Source: an uncultured Planctomycetaceae bacterium (GTDB lineage: Bacteria > Planctomycetota > Planctomycetia > Planctomycetales > Planctomycetaceae). Taken from it: a stretch of 14,007 bases of DNA. Every line of letters starts with the position of its first letter. The first letter of the stretch is position 1. The notes beneath the pieces are model-generated. The model did not search any database. It saw nothing but the letters and a program-made list of their open reading frames with translations, and was not told the DNA's origin. The translations under genes were made by a program, and so were the position numbers. Of the stretch, positions 1 through 7,832 are shown piece by piece. The DNA is taken from NCBI GenBank assembly GCA_903921605.1, contig CAIXQV010000020.1:1-14007 (forward strand), written 5' to 3'.

Positions 1-215
1 GAATGGTCTGCACTGAGTACCTGGCCCAGAAAGACCCAAAGCGTGACCAGAGGCGTGTAGATCCTGTCCTTCCAGCACGCATCAATCGTCTCAAGTGCGT
101 GAGTGATCGTTTCGACTGTTAAAACGTTGGTGAAAGGCAGCTTGCCATCCTGAAGAAACTGCCGCCGCAGGAACCTGAACTGCTGTGATGTTCGACCGTG
201 ACTGAAACTTTCCAT
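1..215 (-). CDS. IS4-family transposase, N-terminal fragment (runs off left edge)
   Basis: The minus strand is open from an ATG at 215-213 to the window edge, giving 71 complete codons with no stop. The product begins MESFSHGRTSQQFRFLRRQF and continues through ITHALETIDACW, IYTPLVTLWVFLGQVLSADH. The pattern of a basic N-terminus, an ID.CW.DRIY.PLVTLWVFL block and GQVLSADHS matches, from memory, the start of IS4-type transposases common in planctomycete genomes. The DDE catalytic residues would lie outside the window. The start is well supported: AAGGAGG sits six bases upstream. The element lies downstream of, and on the same strand as, the DUF1501 gene. The outer end of the insertion sequence should lie somewhere to the right of the start, within 216-663, but I could not identify its terminal inverted repeat because the partner end is not visible. 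Whether the gene is intact cannot be judged. Confidence 0.8.
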   Translation of the reverse strand, partial: MESFSHGRTSQQFRFLRRQFLQDGKLPFTNVLTVETITHALETIDACWKDRIYTPLVTLWVFLGQVLSADH

Positions 216-221
216 CCCTGG

Positions 222-228
222 CCTCCTT
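222..228 (-). promoter_or_regulatory. Strong Shine-Dalgarno for the transposase
   Basis: Read on the minus strand this is AAGGAGG, six bases before the ATG at 215. It is the best ribosome-binding site in the window and fixes the transposase start. Confidence 0.8.
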
Positions 229-235
229 GCCGTTT

Positions 236-304
236 ATGGTGCTGTCGCAGACAGCATCATACGCAAGAAAGCGGCGTCGACGTATGTTGTTGTGATTCAA
301 CAAC
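236..304 (-). other. Consecutive stem-loops in the transposase leader
   Basis: Three neighbouring inverted repeats lie just upstream of the transposase ribosome-binding site. At 236-260, ATGGTGCTGTC and GACAGCATCAT form an 11-bp arm pair with one non-Watson-Crick position and a three-base loop. At 258-286, CATACG pairs with CGTATG across 17 bases. At 286-304, GTTGTTG pairs perfectly with CAACAAC across five bases. None is followed by a T tract. They may form leader RNA structure, or belong to the sub-terminal region of the insertion sequence; the role is inference. Confidence 0.55.
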
Positions 305-491
305 TTGCACGTTAACTAAGTGCCATTCGTCAGATCGGCTGGAGCCACTCCGGCATGACGGACCGGAGTCGCGAAGGGAGCTTCTGTTCTGGGTAAGATC
401 GTGAAGACCGTTGCTATTAACAAAGTCTGTTGTCAGAGGCGCGACTCCACTGGGAGGCACTTCTACGGAGTGGGATTGTGCCGCAAGCACA

Positions 492-595
492 AGAAGCGTC
501 AGTGAGAACTCGCTTCTGGAAGCCCGCATGCCATGAGAATTCAACGTCGAGCGGCTGCGTCTTGTTGCTCCGCAACACAGCCTGTTCAGGCTGTG
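492..595. repeat. Cluster of inverted repeats, REP-like, with two competing folds
   Basis: AGAAGCG at 492-498 pairs with CGCTTCT at 511-517. TGTTGC at 563-568 pairs with GCAACA at 572-577 around a TCC loop, and this stem can be extended by GGCTG at 553-557 pairing with CAGCC at 578-582 if five bases bulge out. CACAGCCTG at 576-584 is the perfect complement of CAGGCTGTG at 587-595; with a four-base loop this gives an eight-pair stem. The second and third structures share bases 576-582, so they exclude each other. The arrangement resembles dispersed palindromic intergenic elements, but copies elsewhere in the genome cannot be seen from this window. Confidence 0.5.
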
Positions 596-663
596 CCACC
601 CTGCCCCGACTCGCATTAGCCGAAGGTCATCAGCCCGGCAATGTTCACGCATAGGGAACTGGT

Positions 664-2106
664 TCAGGAGATGATTTCACTGACCACTTTCCCATGTACG
701 TCCGTCAGTCGATAGTCGCGACCACTGTAACGATACGTGAGTCGCTCGTGATCGAGTCCCATCAAATGAAGAATGGTCGCGTGCAGATCATGGACATGCA
801 CACGGTCCTCCACAGCCGTCAGACCAAACTCATCCGTTGCTCCGTAACTGATCCCGCCTTTCACGCCGCCGCCAGCCATCCACGTGGTGAAGCCGTAGTG
901 ATCGTGATCACGTCCCTTCTGGCCTTCTGATGTCGGAGCCCTTCCGAATTCACCGCCCCAGACCACAAGCGTCTCTTCAAACAGCCCGCGTTGTTTGAGA
1001 TCTTTGATCAGAGCAGCAATGCCTTGGTCGCAGGCTTGAGCCAATCTGCGATGTCCGTCAACGATGTTCTCATGCCCTGTATCCCATGCGATGTCGTAAC
1101 CGTCGATGGAGAGAGACAGCTGAACCATGCGGACACCGCGTTCGACAAGTCGGCGAGCCAGCAAGCATCCTTTGGCGTATTCGCTGTCACCGTACATCTC
1201 GAGCGTCTCTTTCGATTCCTTGCTCGTATCAAACGCGTCCGGGACGGCAAACTGCATGCGGAAGGCCATCTCCATCGTCTGAATACTGGCCTCCAGCTGA
1301 GGATCATGTTGCTGCCTTTGCAGATCCAGCTGATTGAGTCTCGTCAGCAGGTCGGCCTGATGTCGCTGGTCCAATTTAGGCAACCAGTTGTTCTTCAGGT
1401 CCTGCATAATGTGATCGGGCTTCATCTCGTGAATATTCACGTACGTTCCCGCATAAGCCCCCGGCAGAAATGCGTTACCCCAGTTGGCCAGCTTATTGCG
1501 AGGCTGCGCGCGAGGACTCATGGCGATGAAGCCGGGCAAATCCTGATTCTCGGTGCCCAGGCCATAAGTCAACCACGATCCCATACTGGGACGAGTCGGC
1601 TGCAGATGCCCGACGTTCATCATCATCATCGCGCTGGCATGTTCCGGCGTGTCGGTATGCATCGAATGGATAAAGCAGAGATCATCGACCAGTTCTGCCA
1701 CGTGAGGAAATATCTCACTGACCCATCGACCGCACTGACCATGTTGCCGAAACGAATACGGCGATGGCATGAGTCCCATTTTTGTGTTTCGCAACGACTT
1801 GCGATCGACAGACTCCGGTCGCTGGCCCGCGTGTTTGGCAATTTCCGGCTTATAGTCGAACGTGTCGACCTGCGATGGCCCGCCCGGCATAAACAACTGA
1901 ATCACGTGCTTCGCCTTCGGGGCGAAATGTGGAGCCCGCGGAGCCAGGGGAGAGTCTGAATTGCTCACCATGTCTGCATGAGCAACGCCAGTACCTGTGT
2001 TTGACTGCGCCAGCACACTCGCAAGGCCCAGCGTTCCAAACCCGGCTCCCAGTTGCCGCAGCGCATTACGACGATCGATCGGGCGCAGAGGATTTCGATG
2101 AAACAT
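664..2106 (-). CDS. DUF1501 domain-containing protein, Tat-type export signal
   Basis: The 480-residue product belongs to the DUF1501 family (alkaline-phosphatase/sulfatase-like fold, biochemical role unknown). The N-terminus has a twin-arginine pattern, RPIDRRNALRQLGAGFGTLG (residues 8-27), followed by a short hydrophobic stretch, so Tat export of a folded protein is likely. Family blocks seen are GGPSQVDTFDYKP (75-87), DTPEHASAMMMM (about 152-163), RPSMGSWLTYGLG (172-184), WGGEFGRAP (383-391), the metal-site-like GRDHDHYGFTTWMAGGG (398-414) and HVHDLHATILHLMGLDH (437-453). Length is normal for planctomycete members. I chose the ATG at 2106: it lies six bases after the upstream gene's stop codon begins to clear, follows a GAGG motif, and starts directly before the export signal. 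A longer in-frame TTG start at 2169 would add 21 residues ahead of the signal and lie inside the upstream gene. The gene is almost certainly cotranscribed with its cytochrome-like neighbour, the usual pairing in this phylum. Confidence 0.93.
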   Translation of the reverse strand: MFHRNPLRPIDRRNALRQLGAGFGTLGLASVLAQSNTGTGVAHADMVSNSDSPLAPRAPHFAPKAKHVIQLFMPGGPSQVDTFDYKPEIAKHAGQRPESVDRKSLRNTKMGLMPSPYSFRQHGQCGRWVSEIFPHVAELVDDLCFIHSMHTDTPEHASAMMMMNVGHLQPTRPSMGSWLTYGLGTENQDLPGFIAMSPRAQPRNKLANWGNAFLPGAYAGTYVNIHEMKPDHIMQDLKNNWLPKLDQRHQADLLTRLNQLDLQRQQHDPQLEASIQTMEMAFRMQFAVPDAFDTSKESKETLEMYGDSEYAKGCLLARRLVERGVRMVQLSLSIDGYDIAWDTGHENIVDGHRRLAQACDQGIAALIKDLKQRGLFEETLVVWGGEFGRAPTSEGQKGRDHDHYGFTTWMAGGGVKGGISYGATDEFGLTAVEDRVHVHDLHATILHLMGLDHERLTYRYSGRDYRLTDVHGKVVSEIIS

Positions 2107-2111
2107 GGCGA

Positions 2112-4505
2112 TTACCTCACGAACATGAATTCGTTGGAACTTAATAAGACCTGAGCGTATCTGTCCCAACTGGACAATTTGCTTCCATCACTGGCCGCAC
2201 TGACAAAACTCAATCCAATTTCAAGCTCTGCAGGCTCCGGATCGCGAGCATACAGCAGCTCATACGCGTGCTGAATGCGTTCCTCATTGGAATCACTCAG
2301 CGAATGCAATCGAGCGACCAGCGCTTTGGCTCGGTCGAACATAAATGGACTGTTCATGAAAAACAGATACTGCTGCGGCACGATACTGCTGGGCCGCTGC
2401 TCGACCGTCGATCGCATCAACGGAAAATCAAACAAACGCAGAAACACATCAGATCCGAAAGCATCTCCGTTGCGTCCCACTTTCGCATACAACGTGCGAC
2501 GTTTTGTTTCTGTAATGTTGTGATGAGACGGACCGCCGAGCGATGAATCCAGCTCACCCGTCACAAATAACAAAGAATCTCGCCAGGCCTCCACGTCCAT
2601 ACGACGAGGACTCATCCGCCACAGCAGGCGATTGTCACCGTCCGCTTTGTAAGACTTTTCGTTGTAGTCACCGCTTAATTGATAAGTGACCGAACACATG
2701 ATTTGGTGATGTAAAGATTTCAGCGACCAGCCCTTGGCGACAAATTCACTGGCCAGCCAATCAAGTAATTCCGGATGAGTCGGGCTCTCACCCAGCGTTC
2801 CGAAATTGCTCGGTGTTCGTACAAGTCCGGCTCCGAAATGATGCTGCCAGATTCGATTCACGAAAACTCGAACGGTGAGCGGATTCTGAGGATCCACGAT
2901 TGAGGCCGCCAATTCTTCACGACCGCTGCCTTTGCTATAACCTGTCGGCTCAGCTCCCGAGAAGATTCGCAGAAAACGACGAGGCGCCACGTCACCGGTC
3001 TTCAACAGATTACCACGCAGGGCAACCTTCATGTCGTCGTGACCGGTTTCGTGCAAAGTATGAGCTGTCTCCAGAGCGGGCGGAGCATTCTTTTGCAGCT
3101 CAGTCAGCTCGGCTTTCCATTGATCCAGCTGTGTCTGTTCTTCGGGAGTCGCTTCTTCCTTAGTGGCCTCTTCAGCTGCGGGATTCTTCTCATTCCTCGA
3201 CCGCTTTGGGAACGTCTTGATCTTTTTGTTCAAGTCCTCAACCGCATGCTGGTGATCGCGAAATCGCTTGACGACATCCGCCGTTGCCAGCGGCAAATCG
3301 TGAGTCGCCGAGTTGTTAAAGATGCCGGCGAGAGAATAGTAATCCTGCTGAGGTATCGGATCGAACTTGTGATCATGGCAGCGAGCACATGAGCCTGTAA
3401 TCCCCAGCAGTCCCCGCGTCAAAATGTCGACTCGATCGTCAAGCGTTTCTGCTCGCGACTGAGCAATGCTGTCCGGGTCACCTCCGTCAGATTGATACGT
3501 GGGCCCCAGCGCAAAGAAACCGGTCGCGACAGCCTGCGAGGGATCACCACTCAGATCACCGGCTATTTGCTGTCGAATAAATTCATTGATCGGCAGATCG
3601 CGATTGAAGGCATCGACAACCCAGTCGCGATATCTCCAGGCGTCGTCCAACGCTTTGTCGCCCTCCAGAAATCCGCCTCGCCCATCGCTGAACCGAGCCA
3701 CATCCAGCCAATGCCGTGCCCAGCGCTGCCCGTACATTGGCGAGTTCAGCAATTGCTCGACAAGCGACTCAACCGCCTTCTGCCGATCAATCGCAGCAGC
3801 CGTCGTGAACGATTGAACCTGTTCCGGAGTCGGCGGGATCCCAATCAGATCGATAAAGATCCTTCGCGCCAGAATATGCGTGGCCGCTGGCGCCACAGCC
3901 TGCGCTCGACGAGCGGTCACAAAGCTGTCGATGGGGTTAACCGCTTCATTTGATAATTGTACTGTACTCGCCAAGGGCACTTCCGGCCGTCGCACCGGCT
4001 GCCAGGCCCAATGACTTTGTTGAGCTTTAGCCCAGTCGAACTTCGACCAATCCTGACGCGATTCCGCTGCGGGAGTTCCAGGAGTTGACGTTGCTTCCGG
4101 CCACGGAGCCCCCATCTCAACCCACTTCGTAAGAGCCTCAATCTGACGTCGCTCGAGCTTTCGATCGGGCGGCATTTCAATGCCGTTGTATTTGACCGCC
4201 GAGATCAGCAGACTTTCCGCTGGTTTGCCAACCACCACTGCAGCACCCGATTCGCCGCCCTTGATCATGGCTTCGCGGCTGTCCACGTAAAGTCCTGCCT
4301 GTAATTCAGCCGCATCGGTGCTATGGCAATCGTAACAATGCTGAACCAGCACTGGTCGAATCTCGGCCTCGAAGAACTCAATCTGCTCTGCCGTAAATGT
4401 CGGCTTATCGACAACAGCAGGAGTCTCATCAACCGCGGAAGAAACTTCACCGATCGCGATCGCAACAACAAAGCCCCCGATCACGATGAACAGTTTTGGG
4501 ATCAT
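2112..4505 (-). CDS. Secreted PSCyt1/DUF1549/DUF1553 cytochrome-like protein
   Basis: The 797-residue product has the classic planctomycete layout. A Sec signal peptide (MIPKLFIVIGGFVVAIAIGE..., likely cut after about residue 24) is followed by a PSCyt1 cytochrome-c-like domain at about 40-140 with a heme-binding CYDCH (57-61) and a possible distal Met ligand in EMPP (110-113). DUF1549 follows at about 188-400, with RRIFIDLIGIPPTPEQV and a second CxxCH, CARCHDHKFDP (373-383). Residues about 410-475 are a Lys/Glu-rich, probably coiled-coil linker. DUF1553 fills about 525-790, with NPLTVRVFVNRIWQHHFGAG and LLWRMSPRRMDVEAWRDSLL. The two CxxCH motifs suggest c-type heme binding outside the cytoplasm; the reaction is unknown. 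It is paired with the DUF1501 gene five bases downstream. The ATG start opens directly into the signal peptide but lacks a clear Shine-Dalgarno sequence. Confidence 0.93.
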   Translation of the reverse strand: MIPKLFIVIGGFVVAIAIGEVSSAVDETPAVVDKPTFTAEQIEFFEAEIRPVLVQHCYDCHSTDAAELQAGLYVDSREAMIKGGESGAAVVVGKPAESLLISAVKYNGIEMPPDRKLERRQIEALTKWVEMGAPWPEATSTPGTPAAESRQDWSKFDWAKAQQSHWAWQPVRRPEVPLASTVQLSNEAVNPIDSFVTARRAQAVAPAATHILARRIFIDLIGIPPTPEQVQSFTTAAAIDRQKAVESLVEQLLNSPMYGQRWARHWLDVARFSDGRGGFLEGDKALDDAWRYRDWVVDAFNRDLPINEFIRQQIAGDLSGDPSQAVATGFFALGPTYQSDGGDPDSIAQSRAETLDDRVDILTRGLLGITGSCARCHDHKFDPIPQQDYYSLAGIFNNSATHDLPLATADVVKRFRDHQHAVEDLNKKIKTFPKRSRNEKNPAAEEATKEEATPEEQTQLDQWKAELTELQKNAPPALETAHTLHETGHDDMKVALRGNLLKTGDVAPRRFLRIFSGAEPTGYSKGSGREELAASIVDPQNPLTVRVFVNRIWQHHFGAGLVRTPSNFGTLGESPTHPELLDWLASEFVAKGWSLKSLHHQIMCSVTYQLSGDYNEKSYKADGDNRLLWRMSPRRMDVEAWRDSLLFVTGELDSSLGGPSHHNITETKRRTLYAKVGRNGDAFGSDVFLRLFDFPLMRSTVEQRPSSIVPQQYLFFMNSPFMFDRAKALVARLHSLSDSNEERIQHAYELLYARDPEPAELEIGLSFVSAASDGSKLSSWDRYAQVLLSSNEFMFVR
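2115..2118 (-). promoter_or_regulatory. Ribosome-binding site for the DUF1501 gene, next to the upstream stop codon
   Basis: The minus strand reads GAGGTAATCGCCATG. GAGG lies eight bases before the ATG and abuts the TAA stop of the preceding gene, so ribosomes ending the cytochrome-like protein are positioned to restart. This favours translational coupling and the ATG at 2106 over the TTG at 2169. Confidence 0.65.
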
Positions 4506-4789
4506 AGGATTTGTCGCAGCAAAACAGGTCGGCGGGAGATCGGGGCGGGGTGATCCAGGAACAGAACTGTTTCCGGATCGACAGTGAACAGTGTTTCACA
4601 AGTCCATTTTATTCGGCCTGCAAATCGATTCCAAGACGCATCATGAGAATTAGCCAACATCCGCATCTTGGTTGTGACGACCGAAATCAACTGAACATTC
4701 AGGAATCCCTTTGTGATGAAATCCAATATGTCCGAGTAAATCAAGCTTGCTCAATAGAACTTGATAGAGCCGTTAGTCACCGTCCCTGA
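4506..4789 (-). other. 284-bp gap with a dyad and a doubtful 80-codon frame
   Basis: This separates two minus-strand genes and is long enough for a separate promoter of the cytochrome-like gene. The related sequences GAACAGAACTGTTTC (4559-4573) and GAACAGTGTTTC (4586-4597) lie about 55-90 bases before that gene's start, and ACTGTT (4566-4571) is complemented by AACAGT (4587-4592); these could be an operator, but this is weak. An open frame at 4502-4744 (TTG start, 80 codons) ends in a TGA that overlaps the ATG of the cytochrome-like gene as ATGA. It has no recognisable domain and no ribosome-binding site, so I do not call it a gene. No terminator was seen after the gene ending at 4790. Confidence 0.4.
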
Positions 4790-7147
4790 TCAGCGACTTG
4801 TAAACTCGACCCCGACGACTGAATAACGATATTGGGCCTCGGAAGAAATTTCACGGCCCCCTCCTTCAGGAAGTGCCACGCCAAATTCATCAGCGCCGAC
4901 GCGGTCAAATGCTTCCGACATTACGATTGCTACGCTCTTTAAATTAACGGAACCTGGTTTCAGTTCAGTAAGCACGGCATTCAAAGCTCGATTTTTGGCA
5001 TCGTATTCGAAAGAGATGCGATACGTTTGTTTTGCAGTGAGCCCCTCTGGGAGCTCGACTGGAGTCTTCGATGGCCTGCCGTTTGCGTGGCATACGAGAG
5101 CAATTTCATCCTGGCCTTCGATCTGTAGCGAAATCGAATGATCATTGATCGACCGTTCACTGTGAAACAGACCCAGAACCATTGGATTCGTTTCATTTGC
5201 CCCAAAGTGATCGATTCGAAAGTCGATGATAGCCCGAAAGTCACCTTGCGTTGCGTCTGGACTTAGCGGGCGTACAAATCGCCTTCGCTGGCCACTCATA
5301 CGGGGTGAGTTCTCTCCCAAAACGTGGAGCTCCGCAGCACTCTTGTCCCAGCGATATGGAATCGAATCGTCACTCATGACAGCGGCTTCATGGTCAGGAT
5401 CTGCCTTGCGTCCGATGGCGAGCATATCAAAATCAAAGTACCATCCGCGCTGCATCGGATCGGTTATGAAGGTTTCTGCAAAGCTGGCTGTGGTGTTGCT
5501 TTTGGTGTTGAATGTTTGATTGTTGAGCGACGCCAGGAACGGATTCAAGTCGGTCAGGTTTGGCTGTCCATACTTCGTGTGTTCCGACCAAACCCAGACA
5601 TACTCGTCTGTATAGGCCAGAGCTAAAGAGAGATTGGACCAAAGCGAGGCCTTGCCCCCACTCGGCCAACCATCAGGCAGGTTCCAGGGATGATCCTCGA
5701 CCCACGCAGCCATCCCAACCTGGACAAAGCTGTCGTACTTCTCCGGGTCGTCACTTAGAGATCGCCATCCAAGAATGTCTGATCGTGCTGAAGCGTATCG
5801 ATTGCGGTCGCCCGGAAATCCATTTTCAGTCGCATAGGTATGAGTCGTACCTTTTGCATGACCAAAATAAAACGTGTTTTCGTGACCGTGAACAATCCTT
5901 GCTGGCGACTCGATCCCGGCAAGAACTCCATCAAGAAATGGAATAACACCGGTAAGCGGACCGTAGCTGTTCGAATCGGGCGACCATGCAAACGTCGTGA
6001 CGATGATGACTTCGGGAAACTCGGACTGAATTGCCTTTATCCATTGCGAGCCCCTGTGTCGCAGCACGTCCGGCGTCTCCTTACCCAACGGGAAATGAAG
6101 GCCCTGTGGCTTGTCAGGATCAAACTCTGGCATTCCGGATTCAGTTCGCCAGCGATAATAACCATACTGCTCCGTATCGAGCCAAATCCCTTTCAGCCTG
6201 CCTTCACGGCAAACACGGCCGACCAGCTTCGCGTTATGCTCGATAATGGCCCAGTCGTCATCATCTGTGAGATCCGGAGTTTTTAAGCCACGCGCTCCAT
6301 CGACCATTCCACAGATCAGAAAATTGTCAGTAAGACTGCCACGCCGCATCGACTTCAAGTCGGCCAGCGTTTGTTCAACAGCTTTGTCTGGAATGCGTAT
6401 TGAGTTCCACAGCAGCTCATTCAGAAAGGCAGGTCGCCACGGCATCCCCATTTTGGTCAGCCCCAGACTTTCCACCCATTCGGACGATAGAGATGCTGGC
6501 ATGACGATCCCGTCGAACGGGTATGAGTCAACGAATTCGGGATGCCTCGCAATAAACCCCGGAGTTATGGCCGTCTCTTCGCCGTAGACTGTATAGAGAC
6601 CGCCACCAATCATCTTTTTATGTCGCAATTCTTGAGGAGCCGCCCATTTCTCCGGTGGTAACTCAATGTGCGAATCGACTCGTATCCATGCCAGCGTCAC
6701 TGTGCCGGCCGTACTGCCCGGATCAAAACGCAGACGCGTCCCAGGCCCCGATGATGGAAACGTGATTTGGTACTCATGCCACATGTCATCGTTGATGACT
6801 TCGAAACTGCGACTATTTGTTTCCGTGAATGACCGGCCAAAATAAATCTGGCCTGTCTTGCTGCCGGTCGATCTCATCCGCATTGAGACAGTGACGAACT
6901 GGCCGGTCGGACAGTCCACTCTGGGACTTGTCAGGAATGGATCGGGAGACTCAACCTTCATGATCAAACCGTCCCCAGAGTGTCGAGCATCAACTACGAG
7001 AGAATTTGCCTTCCATCCCTGCATGTCATGTGAAAACTCCCAGAAGGCAACATTCTCAGCACTAACGGTTCTCTTAGGCCCGCCACAGACGACGACAGCG
7101 ATCGTGCAATAAAAAAGAAGCCGGGCGGAACTAGTGGCGATTTGCAT
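4790..7147 (-). CDS. Secreted glycoside-hydrolase-like protein with flanking beta-sandwich domains
   Basis: I do not recognise this 785-residue protein as a named family. It has a Sec signal peptide (hydrophobic LLFYCTIAVVV at 10-20, likely cut near VSA at 28-30). Residues about 33-160 look like a jelly-roll carbohydrate-binding module, starting AFWEFSHDMQGWKA and ending TLAWIRVDS. Residues about 178-545 alternate strands and helices like a TIM barrel. Acidic residues follow strand-like segments, as in glycoside hydrolases: D283 in ICGMVDG, D324 and E326 in GIWLDTEQYGYY, and E522 in YVWVWSEHTKYG. Residues about 600-782 resemble a LamG/concanavalin-type sandwich (FRAIIDFRIDHFGA, YRISFEYDAKNRALNAVL). 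A role in binding and cutting an extracellular glycan is inference; a catalytically dead binding protein is possible. The ATG opens directly into the signal peptide; only a weak GAG lies upstream. It lies 284 bp upstream of the cytochrome-like gene on the same strand. Confidence 0.82.
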   Translation of the reverse strand: MQIATSSARLLFYCTIAVVVCGGPKRTVSAENVAFWEFSHDMQGWKANSLVVDARHSGDGLIMKVESPDPFLTSPRVDCPTGQFVTVSMRMRSTGSKTGQIYFGRSFTETNSRSFEVINDDMWHEYQITFPSSGPGTRLRFDPGSTAGTVTLAWIRVDSHIELPPEKWAAPQELRHKKMIGGGLYTVYGEETAITPGFIARHPEFVDSYPFDGIVMPASLSSEWVESLGLTKMGMPWRPAFLNELLWNSIRIPDKAVEQTLADLKSMRRGSLTDNFLICGMVDGARGLKTPDLTDDDDWAIIEHNAKLVGRVCREGRLKGIWLDTEQYGYYRWRTESGMPEFDPDKPQGLHFPLGKETPDVLRHRGSQWIKAIQSEFPEVIIVTTFAWSPDSNSYGPLTGVIPFLDGVLAGIESPARIVHGHENTFYFGHAKGTTHTYATENGFPGDRNRYASARSDILGWRSLSDDPEKYDSFVQVGMAAWVEDHPWNLPDGWPSGGKASLWSNLSLALAYTDEYVWVWSEHTKYGQPNLTDLNPFLASLNNQTFNTKSNTTASFAETFITDPMQRGWYFDFDMLAIGRKADPDHEAAVMSDDSIPYRWDKSAAELHVLGENSPRMSGQRRRFVRPLSPDATQGDFRAIIDFRIDHFGANETNPMVLGLFHSERSINDHSISLQIEGQDEIALVCHANGRPSKTPVELPEGLTAKQTYRISFEYDAKNRALNAVLTELKPGSVNLKSVAIVMSEAFDRVGADEFGVALPEGGGREISSEAQYRYSVVGVEFTSR

Positions 7148-7832
7148 GATTTACTCGGCGAGCTGTCACTTAGGGAGAATCGCTCAGGGTTGAGCTGATC
7201 AGAAAGCGCGTCACTGAAGCGTAACAGTTCTGCGGTTCTGTGGCATCGCCTCAAGATCTCTATCAGCAAAATCCATCAATAATTAACCGGAAACAGAAGT
7301 GTCGTTACAAATGGATTCATGTTGACATACTTCCGTATCCTCGAACAGGTACGTAGCTGAGGCTGCATCACCGTGGCGGAGAAATCACGAGGTTGGCGAC
7401 AGAACATCGCTACCCAGTCATCGATGCAAGCCATCGAATACTTTCTCCGCGCCATTGGAATGAATTAAGGCAAAGTCGATGACATGCGAAAGCAGCCGCG
7501 GCAGAAAATAAGTTCGCGTATGTAAGCGACACTACAATAGTCGGGTTCTTTGGGGAGTTGAAAAGGAATCGTTTGAGAATTTCGACCGTGGCAACACGAC
7601 GCTCCAAGCCGCTTCGGTGAGACCGACGCAACTTTTCGGTCAGCCGTTCGCTGCTTATGGTTATCCGCAGACACGATGAATGGTTGTTATTGTTCAGCGT
7701 CGATGATTGCGAATGAGTATGAGTGGAGGCTGCGTACGAAGGTGGTCGTAGGGAAGAGTTTCTCAATCATCTGGGAAGCGAGTGCTGTGCCGCGAATGCT
7801 AACTGGTGGTCTCAATGAAGTGTCGTGGTTGT

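Larger units (their letters stand above)
216..663. other. 448-bp gene-free stretch between transposase and DUF1501 gene
   Basis: No open frame here resembles a protein I know, and short frames on both strands overlap each other without ribosome-binding sites. The stretch should contain the right end of the insertion sequence and the 3' untranslated region of the DUF1501 transcript. The visible structure is two clusters of inverted repeats, at 236-304 and 492-595. No T-tract terminator was found after the DUF1501 stop. Confidence 0.6.

Noticed and set aside
430..654. Plus-strand 74-codon frame and the overlapping minus-strand frames at 257-652 and 417-599
   Set aside because: They overlap each other and the palindrome cluster, lack ribosome-binding sites and show no domain; the sequence looks like structured intergenic DNA.
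991..1959. Long plus-strand open frame (322 codons) antisense to the DUF1501 gene
   Set aside because: It starts with TTG, has no ribosome-binding site, and the opposite strand carries clear DUF1501 family blocks over the same bases.
2107..2169. Longer start (TTG) for the DUF1501 protein
   Set aside because: It lies inside the upstream gene and adds 21 residues ahead of the twin-arginine signal; the ATG at 2106 has a GAGG motif at proper spacing.
7322..7344. TTGACA as a sigma-70 -35 box
   Set aside because: No TATAAT-like hexamer 16-18 bases downstream.
7510..7538. TACAAT as a -10 box
   Set aside because: No acceptable -35 hexamer at 16-18 bases upstream.
7410..7766. Minus-strand 118-codon frame in the divergent region
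   Set aside because: Low-complexity Ser/Asn-rich start, no ribosome-binding site, and no recognisable domain.
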